Below, one piece after another: positions 45,749 through 56,144 of a DNA stretch of 64,000 nt. The position numbers were made by a program, and so were the translations under genes. The stretch is taken from positions 62,001 through 126,000 of the forward strand of contig JAJNNX010000005.1 in NCBI GenBank assembly GCA_023159155.1, in the 5' to 3' direction. The notes under the pieces are model-generated. The model did not search any database. It had not been told where the DNA came from and saw only the letters and a program-made list of their open reading frames with translations. The DNA is from Ustulina deusta. Taxonomy: Eukaryota > Ascomycota > Sordariomycetes > Xylariales > Xylariaceae. Numbering within the stretch: the first letter of the stretch is position 1; every line of letters starts with the position of its first letter.

Positions 45749-47267
45749 ATGGCTCCGATTGCTCTTGGCACCGGCTCCTCAGCCGATCTAGTACGAGATC
45801 TAAAGACGCGGGTGAAGACCGCCGACCCGGGCATCTTTCCCGATGGACTCAAGACATCAGGTATTATATGACTAGCTCCGTGCCTATCCAGAAAGGCGGT
45901 TAGTGTATTTACTGCATTTGCTAACGACCAGCCAGGCCAGCACCCGCCATTATATGACCAGATCTACCCCTATAGTGCGTTTCCGGGGCACATCGAGGGG
46001 CCGACGGTATGGCGATCGGAGGACTACGCCAGCAACCCCGAGCGTTGGGTCCATCAGTTCTCGGCTCCTGAGGTCGAAGAGATTTCCCGGGCCGCTGACA
46101 ACTTCCTTTCGTCGGGCCTTCCAATCACAGGCATCACGAAGCAGAACTTCCCTCTACCGAGCCTGGAGAGCAACCTGGCTGCCATGCGCCGGGAACTCCT
46201 GAATGGAAAGGGGTTCCTGCTGTTTAAAAAAGGCATTCCTGTCGCCGAATGGGGAAATCTTAAGTCTGCCGTCGCATATTTCGGACTGGGTGTGCACATC
46301 GGCTATCCAATCTCACAGAATGTGGGTTTGCTGTCTTCACTCCTTCCTTTCCCGCTTAATTCGCAAGGGCTATGTCGGATGCCTTCAGACCGCTCTCATT
46401 TTCGTGTATCTCAGGGAATGTATAACTAATGGACTATGACGTACAGAGAAACGGCCACATTCTTGGACATGTTCAAAGCCTTGACGTAGATAGCACCAAG
46501 ATTGATTCAGTGCGCATCTACAAGACCACGGCTAGACAGGTAAATACATTCCTTTTCCAACCACGGCCCAATAGTCTCACGATATGGATACCCATGAGGT
46601 AGTGCCTAATTTTCTCTTCCAGGCCTTTCATGCCGATGAGTGCGACATCGTGGGTCTCCTCTGCCTCGCCCGCGCACAATCCGGCGGAGAATCAGACGTA
46701 GCCTCCATCCACCACGTCTGGAACATCCTGCAGGCCGAGCGACCGGACGTCGCGGAGCTCCTGACCCAGCCGGTCTGGTACTTCGACCGGAAGGGGGAGG
46801 TCTCGGCCGGCGAGGAGCCGTACATCCGCGGCGCCGTCTTCTACCTGGAGACGCCGGACCCGGCGAACCCCGAGCGCGAGCAGCGCGTCTACTGCAAGTG
46901 GGATCCGTACTACGTGCGCAGTCTCCAGCGCTTCTCGGACCTCGGCATCATCCCCCCGCTCTCGGCCGCGCAGGAAGAAGCCGCCGAGCTCCTCGAGGCC
47001 ACCTGCGAGCGCGTCAAGCTGCACATGATCCTCGGCGTCGGCGACATCCAGTTCGTCTCCAACTCGCACACCCTCCACGCCCGCACCGCGTACGTCGACC
47101 ACGCGCCCGAGACCGGCTTGCCGAGACGACATCTCATGAGGCTGTGGCTGTCCGTCCCCCAGGGCGAGGGCGGTTGGAGGCTGCCGTATTGGGATGCGGA
47201 GGAGAAGAAGCGCGGGGGTATCCAGGTCGATGATACCGCCCCCGTCGCGAGACTCGAAGGGGACTGA
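45749..47267 (+). CDS. TauD/TfdA-like Fe(II)/2-oxoglutarate dioxygenase
   Basis: Four exons, 45749-45860, 45936-46321, 46447-46539 and 46623-47267, give 411 residues. Introns are 75, 125 and 83 bp with GT...AG ends, and all phases agree. The fold is recognised from 'PTVWRSEDYASNPERWVHQF', 'GKGFLLFKKGIPVAEW', 'AYFGLGVHIGYPISQN' and the metal site. The first ligands are H200 and D202 in 'FHADECDIVGLLCLARA'. The distal histidine is in 'SNSHTLHARTAY' (about residue 346 or 349), followed by the 2-oxoglutarate-binding arginine in 'RRHLMRLWLSVP'. Fungal members of this subgroup (about 400 residues) act on unknown substrates, and some sit in secondary-metabolite or taurine-type pathways. No partner gene is adjacent, so the substrate cannot be inferred. 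The last exon is markedly GC-rich at third positions compared with exons 1-3. Confidence 0.88.
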
Positions 47268-48058
47268 GTCTCGGCGTTCGTCATGCGCGGAATGGAGAGG
47301 TCGGAGGGACTCGATGTCAGCTGGCTGGAGTTTGGTGCATTGTCATGTAGCAAGGGCAGGCGGTGCTTTTCAGACATTCTCACTTTCAGCTCAGTCAATA
47401 AAAAGCCTTTTTTTTTTGGTCTTTCTCTTTGGTTCGGGGTAAACTTCATCTCAGCACAACATTGTGTTTTCTAAATAAGGCAGATCCGGAGTTGTGCTCA
47501 TCTCATCTTCCACGGTTGTTCCCGCGCTTCTTCAAACGCCGTTTCTAACTATCTGACATTCGCATATAGCTGTCAGTACCCTACACTATCAAATGCGTCT
47601 TAACCAATACCCGCCAACTCACACCGTTATAACTATACTACGTTATTACGGTGGCGCTCAAGCCTTGCTCGAGAATTGTACCGTGGCAGTCGTAGCCTGG
47701 TCTCTCGCAATGTGAGCATGGAGGGGTAGCAGCATCTGCAGGGTGCCATTTACGCTCCGGGGTTATCATTGGCGAGATGCCATGCCCGTATTGCAATGGA
47801 ACCAAATGCAGAAGTCCGAAGGGTGAGCAAACCTCGGTAACAGGTAGGCTCTGGAGCCAACGCATACCGTCGCAAGCACCGCCACGCTTTGTGTTGATGT
47901 GACAAGTCATCCACAGGATTCACGCCCTCTGATAAGTGTTTTTCATGCCCTACACTCTCGCTTATAACCCTAAACCGCGTAAGCCGACTAGGCACGACAT
48001 TCGTCTCACCAGCTTAGCCGCCAGATTTGATGTTTCTAATCTAAATGAACATCGCACA
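47268..48058. other. Intergenic region
   Basis: This is the 3' flank of the dioxygenase and the upstream region of the deaminase gene, about 0.8 kb. An ATG at 47945 is in frame with the deaminase start at 48059 and would add 38 residues. I prefer the downstream ATG, but either is possible. Confidence 0.45.
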
Positions 48059-49753
48059 ATGGCGGGCTCTAAACCCAAGGTCTCACCGAACGCCAGTAGT
48101 TATGATAAGAAGTATTTTCAATTATGGCGACGCTTCTACGAACCTCTCGTGATGTTGAAAATCCTGGGCAGCACGAGAGGAGAGCATAGCGCCAAACCAG
48201 AACAGCCGAGTCCAGTCCATCGGTTTCTCGACAACCTGGCCTACCTATCGGACCATGTCAAAGGGGGATCGACAACTTCGGCTATTGGTCTTGAAAATGC
48301 CCCCAAGCGATTCAATTTTTGGATTGCGTCTAACGAGCCCAAGCAAAGCGATAAGAGCGCCCCCTTCTTGGCGTCTATCCTACGGGATGTTCGAACGATT
48401 GCGGATTCACCAACTGGTGGAAGGGCATCTCTTCAGGAAAAGCTCGTCCGTCGCTGCATTGAATTTGCGAAGCATAGGGTTAAGAAGGAAGCAAAAATGC
48501 TCATGAGTAATATTAAAAGATGCATACAATACTTCACAAGCCCGGAAGGTCAGTATACTCAGTTAGAGGTTCCGCATAACACCTAGTCTAACATATCACT
48601 AGAAATTGAGCTCTCCCAGTGGCTCAAAAGTTTCCAAGAGACGGAACCTCTAGAATTGTGTTATCTCGCATATCGAGAAAGGGATAGCCCCATGATGAAG
48701 AGGCTTAGTCGTCACTTACAGCCGCATGGTGACCTTGCTGTGATCGATGGACAGTGTGTTGCAGTCAAAGATGTCATACATCGCTTGGGACGTCTGGCTC
48801 ATCACATTCGCGCACCGTACCAAATAATCGAAGATGTATCGAACCACGCGGGATTGCGCAACGTCTTGGACGAATTCCAGGTTCACTCGATTCGACCACA
48901 GCCCACGATAGACCGCCCTCATGCAGACCCGGACATACACATCTATAGCATTATAAACCGCATGCTCCCATCCAACGGATTCGAGCGATACAGAGAAGCC
49001 GCAGATATCATGAACCAGCGATTCGAGATTGTAACTCGGTTCAAGAAAATATACGACAAGAAGAACTTCAGTCCCCTGATGCATGCCGAGATCCAGGTTC
49101 TAGAACATTTCTGGGGAAAGCGGGCGTTCTTCGACGACGACCGATACATAGGATGCAGCAAGCCGGCTTGCTATTGCTGCCATCTGTACATGCAGCATCA
49201 CCCCGCCAGATGCATAGTGCCGCAGACAAGCCGCAACGTGTACCTGAACTGGGGGCTCAAGGCACTACCGCAAGGCTCGAAGGACGCTGAGTACAATCAC
49301 CAGAGAGACATGGTAAACGAGATGGTGAAATCCATCCGCAAGGACGCCCTGGACCAGATACTGCGGAAGACGACTGCCGCGCCTTGGCATCCCGACTCCC
49401 AGACTGGCTTTACCTTGCACGCACCGTCTGTTCGCAACGAAGCCCGCCAGCCTAGCAGGAAGGCGCCGTTTATGGAAACAATGAGGATGGTGGATCTCGG
49501 TGAGTATTGGCTGTGTTTATTTTCCGGTTGGGAGAATCTTGGGTGGTTGGGACTGACGGATACAGCAGACATGACTACGGACTCGGACGAGAGCCAACCG
49601 GGTAGCATTGGTTGCTGCGCTTCTGGTTCGAGACACTCTTCGTTGGCTAGTATAAGCAACGATAGCATTCGGGGTTTGCGAAATCTTTCCTGGATAGGAG
49701 ATGGGGAGTCGGATGGGGAGTCAGACTCATCCAGTGGCGGCGCGAGGTTGTAG
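48059..49753 (+). CDS. OTT_1508-like fungal deaminase
   Basis: Exon 1 is 48059-48548. A 54-bp intron (GTCAGT...CTAG) follows, and exon 2 is 48603-49753: 546 residues. A third intron-like segment, 49500-49565 (66 bp, GTGAGT donor, CTGAC branch, ACAG acceptor), is in frame and stop-free. Splicing it gives 524 residues. The N-terminal half is helical ('DKKYFQLWRRFYEPLVMLKI', 'FLDNLAYLSDHVKGG'). The C-terminal half has the deaminase zinc site: 'MHAEIQVLEHF' (H about 324, E about 326) and 'GCSKPACYCCHLYM' (C about 353 and 356), then 'RNVYLNWGLKAL'. This pattern fits the OTT_1508-like deaminase family, expanded in filamentous fungi. Substrates are unproven, but a nucleic-acid base is likely. Such genes have been proposed to act in genome defence or toxin-like conflict systems. 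A degraded relative lies at 13156-14268. Confidence 0.82.
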
Positions 49754-50538
49754 GCCAAATGAACATATCATGGAAGACGCGGTGTTTGCCTCCTGTACAC
49801 TAGATAGTACTTACATGGCCCCCGTCAATGTTGTCTCTGGCCTGCGGTTTTGGACAGGCTGTTTCATTGCAGGTGAGATGTAATGTTCACAAACAGTGTT
49901 GGTTGTAGCTATTGTCTTGGCAGCGTTGACAACACTGGCTGGAGATTTAGCGAATTGCTGTCACATGAAGAGTGGCTTTCTTTAGGCTTTTTCTTTGGGG
50001 GACTGGTTAAAGTGAGTGCTAAAAGCATGATATGTTTTTGGCGTTTGCTTAGATAGGTATACTTATTACTGGTCTGTAGGCTTGGATTCAAGTTGATGGG
50101 CCAGCATGATCTGCAATGATATTTGAAAATAAGCCTTTTGGTTCTCGATCAATCGTTCCATTATTTGAATTGTGACAATGTTTGGTGAGGCGTGAGTTCG
50201 CCGGTACCGCAGTACATACACGCGTTCAGTGATGTACGTACCTAGTAGGTAGCCCACATAAGGAAACAACTTAAGCATTAATATGGTGAGTTGCACCGTG
50301 CACCGGCTGACCCACCCAGCGGTTATGCATGATGTTGGCCCCACTATTCCATAGGCGGTTAGGACCGTGGTACGAGCAGATCTCAAACTCTCAAACTTCT
50401 TCATCCCACAACAGACATCAACGAGCAAGTAACGAGTAGCACAATCCAGTGGTGCGAATCCGAAGTGCACAGTTTTCCCGCGTGATGGTATAAGCTCTGA
50501 TATCACGACGGCTGCACCGGCGCCTCCCAGACTTCAAC
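49754..50538. other. Intergenic region upstream of sec6
   Basis: About 0.8 kb without a supported ORF. It contains ACCTAGTAGGTAG-type words near 50240. No other structure was noticed. Confidence 0.45.
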
Positions 50539-52794
50539 ATGGATGCCCCGCCAGTCAAGCTGTCGGAACTCCTCCGACATCCCGAAGATCTCGACAAAAT
50601 TGGAGCGCTGAAGCTGGAATTCACGCGCAAGAAAGCGGCGGTGGACTCGCGGCTGCGGGGTGGACTGCGCGACCAATTGGAAACGACCCAGGCTGGCATG
50701 AATGGCCTCACCGATGGCCAGAAGACGGTGCAAGCCATTCGAGACGAGATGATGAAAATCGACACCCTATGCTCGGAGTCCCAGAACATGATCAAGGATT
50801 TCGCCAGTATAAACGTCGTCTCACAAGCCCATCGGAACTTCGGCGCCGTCGAGACCATGGTCGAAAACCTCCAGACCTTCAACGACCGTCTTAATAGGAT
50901 CGAGATTATGTTGAGGGAGGATGCCCAGGACACGAAGAACATGCCGAATCTGCTGCGAGTGCATTACGAGCTTACACAGCTGCGAAACATCCGAGACGAT
51001 GCGATGGAACAGATACAACGAGCCGAAGACCCAGGGTTACAGTCGACATTGGAAGATTACTTCTCGAGGTTGGACGATGCCATTGAATGGTTTGACCATC
51101 ACTTCGATTTGATTGCGCTGGACATGATCAATTTAGTCTGCGATGGCGATGATGGGATTGTCGTACGCCTTGCTATTGTTGTCGAGGCCGAGGAAAAGAG
51201 CGATCAGCGAGTGGAGGCCCTCCAAGAAGCTCTGAAGGATCACAAAGAGATGGCAACACGATTCCAGAGCATAACTGACGGTGCGAAGAAAGTCAGAGGA
51301 TACAAGGATAGGTTCTTGAAAGCCATAAGAATAACTTGCGAAGAGAAATTAGCCGAGGCCAGGCAAAAATTCCTCGATGATCCAACGAAACTTGCCGATT
51401 CGATGAAGTGGTACTTCAACTACCTAAATGCGGTGAAGCAGGGAATGGTGCATTTAATGCCTAAAAAATGGAAGATACTTAAGACGTTCGGCGACATCTA
51501 TCACCAACTTATGCACGACCTCCTAGTCGGCATGATTGAAGATCCAGAGGCAAGCTCAGCACATACACTCGAGATCATCAATTGGCCTGAAAAATATTAT
51601 AAAAAGATGAGGAAACTAGGGTTCATCGAGGGCGATCTGAGACCACACGTAATTGACAATCGGGAACAAGAGCTTGTTAAGGATTTCCGACAGCTTATCA
51701 TCAAATTCCTCGACGAATGGATCGAGCGCATTTTCGCCCAGGAGAGACGCGATTTTGCGGATCGGAACACCGAGGGTTCGAATCTGGATACCGATGAGTA
51801 TGGCTACTTCCGTACCAGGAATTTGGTTGATATGTGGCGCATGCTTCGGGAGCAGATTGACGTTGCTGGGAACTCACAGAGGACGGATGTCGCCGAGGGT
51901 GTTATAGATGCCATGTTCCTTCGACTCCGTGGCCGACAGCAATCCTTCCAAAAAATGCTCGAGGAAGAAGCTGCCAAATATGAAGGCGACAGAGATTCAG
52001 AATTGGAAGGCTTCCAAGCACTCCAGGACTGGCTTGTTGCCACTGCTAACGACCAAATGGCCTGCATAGACGATAACGAGGAAGACGGTCGGTTCGCCTA
52101 TCTCTCTAGCTTCAAGCAGAAATTCGAGCCTTTTGTCACGCCACAGTATATGGAGCACGCAGAATCCGAGATGAACTTATTACGAGATGGCTACGTTGAC
52201 TTCAGCACATGGTGCATTAATAAATTCGCTAAACTGGTTATATCGGTGGATTTCAGGACAGTAATCACAACTTTCTTCACCCCCCGATGGTATGAGACAA
52301 TGGCCATGAAGCAGATGATCGTGACATTCGAGGAGTACGTCAGCGATTATCAGCAGGTGCTTCACCACTCACTTGTAGACATATTTGTCGAGATCTTCGC
52401 CGACGAACTGCTGGCCCAGTATCTGATGTGTGTGCGCAATAAGGGCGCTAAGTTCAAGCGCACCGACCCCTTTCAAGACAAGATCTTCAACGACATTTCG
52501 ACAGCCTTCGAGTTCTTCCGCGCACTCCCCAACCCAGACGTCAGCAACACCATCACACAGACTTGGCGCGTCACCGAGTACTTCCTGCAGCTACTCACGG
52601 CTGAAAAGGAAGCTATCCCAGATGTATTCCAGGACTTCAAATCTCGCTATTGGGACTTGCAGATCACGTGGGTCGAGGCGGTGCTTAGGGCGCGGGATGA
52701 TTTCGAACGCAGTATGTTGAACGCGGTCAAGGCTCGGGCGGCGCAGATGGATGTTGTCAGAGGACCAGAGACGATCATGGGGAAAGTCAAATGA
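50539..52794 (+). CDS. sec6: Exocyst complex component Sec6
   Basis: A single 751-residue ORF starts at ATG 50539 and needs no intron. Residues ~1-130 form the N-terminal coiled-coil part ('KLSELLRHPEDLDKIGALKL', 'SESQNMIKDFASINVVSQAH'). The rest is the helical Sec6 rod ('LEDYFSRLDDAIEWFDHHFD', 'HTLEIINWPEKYYKKMRKLG', 'WIERIFAQERRDFADRNTEG', 'FRTRNLVDMWRMLREQIDVA'). The C-terminal bundle ends 'ETIMGKVK'. Length and order match fungal Sec6. The protein is a subunit of the octameric exocyst that tethers secretory vesicles at the hyphal tip and septum plasma membrane. In this window it is functionally close only to the septation scaffold at the other end, and that is probably coincidence. Confidence 0.95.
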   Translation: MDAPPVKLSELLRHPEDLDKIGALKLEFTRKKAAVDSRLRGGLRDQLETTQAGMNGLTDGQKTVQAIRDEMMKIDTLCSESQNMIKDFASINVVSQAHRNFGAVETMVENLQTFNDRLNRIEIMLREDAQDTKNMPNLLRVHYELTQLRNIRDDAMEQIQRAEDPGLQSTLEDYFSRLDDAIEWFDHHFDLIALDMINLVCDGDDGIVVRLAIVVEAEEKSDQRVEALQEALKDHKEMATRFQSITDGAKKVRGYKDRFLKAIRITCEEKLAEARQKFLDDPTKLADSMKWYFNYLNAVKQGMVHLMPKKWKILKTFGDIYHQLMHDLLVGMIEDPEASSAHTLEIINWPEKYYKKMRKLGFIEGDLRPHVIDNREQELVKDFRQLIIKFLDEWIERIFAQERRDFADRNTEGSNLDTDEYGYFRTRNLVDMWRMLREQIDVAGNSQRTDVAEGVIDAMFLRLRGRQQSFQKMLEEEAAKYEGDRDSELEGFQALQDWLVATANDQMACIDDNEEDGRFAYLSSFKQKFEPFVTPQYMEHAESEMNLLRDGYVDFSTWCINKFAKLVISVDFRTVITTFFTPRWYETMAMKQMIVTFEEYVSDYQQVLHHSLVDIFVEIFADELLAQYLMCVRNKGAKFKRTDPFQDKIFNDISTAFEFFRALPNPDVSNTITQTWRVTEYFLQLLTAEKEAIPDVFQDFKSRYWDLQITWVEAVLRARDDFERSMLNAVKARAAQMDVVRGPETIMGKVK

Positions 52795-55700
52795 GGTCTC
52801 TGTACGGTTGCATGTATATTTTAGCCGCCTAGCAAGTGATGCTTCATCAATGATACCTTGGATAATCACGCTCCCTGTGAAAAGTGCCTAATGAGTCTTT
52901 GACATCGCGCATTTTACCGGCCTATCTACAATGCGTAATTATTATTCTGATTAATATTATTAGTACTTCGTTTAGCGATACTGCGTTCTTTGGTGTTGAA
53001 AAGCGTAGAAAATGGTAATTCACCGGGGGTTTTGTTTACCTGATGCTATCAGGTTTCAGAAGTGACGATAAGCGAGAGATAGATATCTGTGACGTGTCAG
53101 CATTTGGTACCCATGCACCTTGCTTGACCTGCTCTTGCGATGTATCTATCTATGATGGCTTGATATGAGAAGTCATATACGTTGTCATACTGAATCGTAG
53201 TCGGTCCGACTAGTTGATCCTCGTTCAATGCGCAGCAGATTGCGGTATCTGATTTTGGAAAAACGTCCCGAGTTTCGCAACTACCTTGATAGACTTCGTA
53301 TTCAATAGCTTCTTCGGTTGGGTGTGTATGCAGTGTAGAATCGGCATCGTGACATGGTGTTGGGTAATCGACTGCTCCTCCTTATTCATATATCATGTGT
53401 GATGTTAGCGTAAATATAGTATCAGAAGACCATGCTAACAGCTGATATGAACAAAGGCTTCCCTGCTCCTCGGCGATGTTTGGTCGGCTTCTGATGTTTT
53501 CCTAGTACGCTGGAACGAATGATGACGATGTAATGGGCTGCTACTCATGTCGTGTACCAAGGCCAACATGCACCATTGATTTCTGACACGAGCGTCGTGC
53601 CTTGGCCCTGAAGAAAATATGTGCAACGTTTTGCTAAGCAGGGTGTTCGGCATGACCATTCAGAGCTTCTCCAAGATCCCACATGACGATTCTGGTGAAA
53701 GAGCTGTCGTGCGAGCGACATTTTGAAGCCAAGTCGACTGAATCCGCTCTTTGATATCCCACCAATGCCGTTTACAGTAGCGTAGCAATATACTGACGAG
53801 TTGATCAAAGCCCTACATTTCAAGCGGTCGGGGCCAGCTCCCCCCCCTGTTTTGTATCCTTGCATAGAGAGAGAGGTTAGGTAAATAGGGATTCCACTTT
53901 TAACGTCCAAATAGAAGAACGACATAGTTCGTTACAGATAAAAACGAACAGCCCCCGTGACACGTAAATATTGCGTGGGTGCCATTGAGGCTTCTGGTCG
54001 GGAGGCATTTACAGACGAAGGAACACGGATGTAATGATAGTTGTACGGCAGGGAAATTCACCTTAAATAAGGAATTGCAGACAGGGCTTGCTTGACAGTA
54101 CGAAAGCACGCCACGTGAGCAGCACAAGCGTGCGCCTCTCTGTCACATGGCTAACGCATAGAATTGGTATATCGCCGAGCATGTCTCCGAGCACTCAGCA
54201 TAGGTACGTTCTGCGGAAGAAACGGCCACCTGCGCTGGTTTGCCGGGTATCTGTAGGGCTGCTGGCATGTCACACCAGCTTTCGTAATCCGTGATGCTGC
54301 ACATTGGTCTGGTGAGGAAGGGGTCAGAATAGTATCGAGAACTACAGGATTTAGTATTCCAACACAGCCGCTTAAGATAGTCTCCGGCTCCTTGAGTTGC
54401 AGTCTGTATGTTGAGATTGTAACGGTGCGATGGAACTACATATTACATATGACTAGACCCGACAATGAGGACCAGACTTGGCAACGAAGCTTGGCTCGTC
54501 GACCTTTCATCTATACACAGATGCCTATATGTTGGTCGTATATATGGGACACATACCATGCCTTCTCGAAAAGGGAGGTCGGTGCAACGGCCCTGCAGAT
54601 GAATGTGAGCCAAGCGGTTTTCATATTGCAGAGCCACATGGCATTGAGCCTTGGCCCCTTCAAGAAATAGCAAGGCCTCTTGGCATCAAGACAGACTGCA
54701 TCTCAAAGAGCAAAAGGCCTTGTATCGCAAGGCGAGACGTGAGACGTGAGAAGTGAACGAATACCACCTACCTTGGTAGGCAGCTAGATCGGACGAATGC
54801 GTGGCAGGAGGCTGCGAAGGCTTGGAGGTTGAAGCTGATTTCGCTCGACCGGAGGGTGCTCGATAGGGTTAGAGAGCTGAGGCTGACGAATGAGACCAAC
54901 AGCCACGTTTCCGGACAGCTAGTGGAGGAATCCTCTCCAACGACAACGCATTGATTCCAATGTCTAGCCCGGGATTCTGTGCAAGTGCCTAACCTGGCCA
55001 GCTATAGCTCAGCTTTGCCGAAACAACCCCACTCGAAATGGCCGTCAAAATTTCCCCCTCGGCTCGCTAGTACCGATATCGAGATTGCCTAGATAGGTTG
55101 GTAGTTGGCCCCTTGGCGAGGGCAGAACGGCCATGACTGACTGGATGAATGCGCTTCTACCAAGACACTTATTTCTTTCCGATAGCCCGGTTTTTTTTCT
55201 GCTGACACGGGGTAGACCAACTATCTCGACTGGGTAAGTGATGCGTACTAATCTAGTGTCTATATACCTAACCTGACTATACTACTGCAGTATGCATGTG
55301 TGTACCTAACATGGAGGCCCCTTCACCAGGACCGATCAGGAGACTCACACTTACCTATCTATTACATACTTACAAAAGTTACAGCCCAGAGCGTACAGGC
55401 GGTTTATTCAACTTTTACCCACTCTTTGGTCTCGTGTACCTGCCTTAAAGCTTACTCCAATTTTCATTCTTTTTGCATTTCATCATCATCGTTTATTTTT
55501 ATTGTCCACTTCTCACCATCGTCGCCATCTCGGCCGCAAGTCGCAATCCGCAATTCCCAATTCGCAATCCACTTCCGCGCGTCAACGCGTATTTAGTTCG
55601 GTCGCTTGGCTGATGAGAGGGGGATCAAGAACTCCCAGGAACTCTGTATAATTGAGAATTATCTATCAATTCACTTAGGCACCTATCTTATCCTATCTAC

Positions 55701-56144
55701 CTAGGCCCTAAGGTAAGGTGCCCATGAATTAATTAATTTACGGCTACTGTACCTCCATAATACGTGCATGGTGTACCATCCCATCGCCGACACTGTCACC
55801 CTTCTCTCTCTGCCGGGAGATGCTGCTGAGCCCATCCCATCCCATCACGAGCACGCGCACCTTACACACGCCCCCCCCGGAGGCAGAGTTTTTTTATATT
55901 CTAGGCTTTCTTTTTTCTCTCTCCGCTCCTCTGGTCTCGGCGACCGTCGTTCGGAATATAGTTGACCAAACCTGCTGCTTGGCCCTGCACACAGCCGTCC
56001 AGCACCACTGCTACCTGCTCTCGAGCGCCCACCCAACTGCACGCCCTCCTTGCACGACCTAGCGATCCAATGAGAGCCTAACAGCCCAGTGCGAACCCGA
56101 AATTCGAATCACCCTCGAGTAGGACGCCGTCAGTCACTTTCACC
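52795..56144. other. Intergenic region, 3.3 kb, with CT-rich leader
   Basis: This is the largest gene-free stretch in the window. Frames of up to 126 codons (53545-53925 minus, 54392-54670 plus) carry no motif. From about 55430 to 56140 the plus strand is C/T-rich (CTCTCTCCGC, CCCATCCCATCCCATC), consistent with a long 5' leader of the AcuM-like gene. A few ACCTAGG words occur (55699). Confidence 0.45.

Noticed and set aside
46640..47233. 197-codon ORF and minus-strand frames within the dioxygenase exon 4
   Set aside because: They are shadow frames caused by high GC; the dioxygenase frame has the metal-binding motifs.
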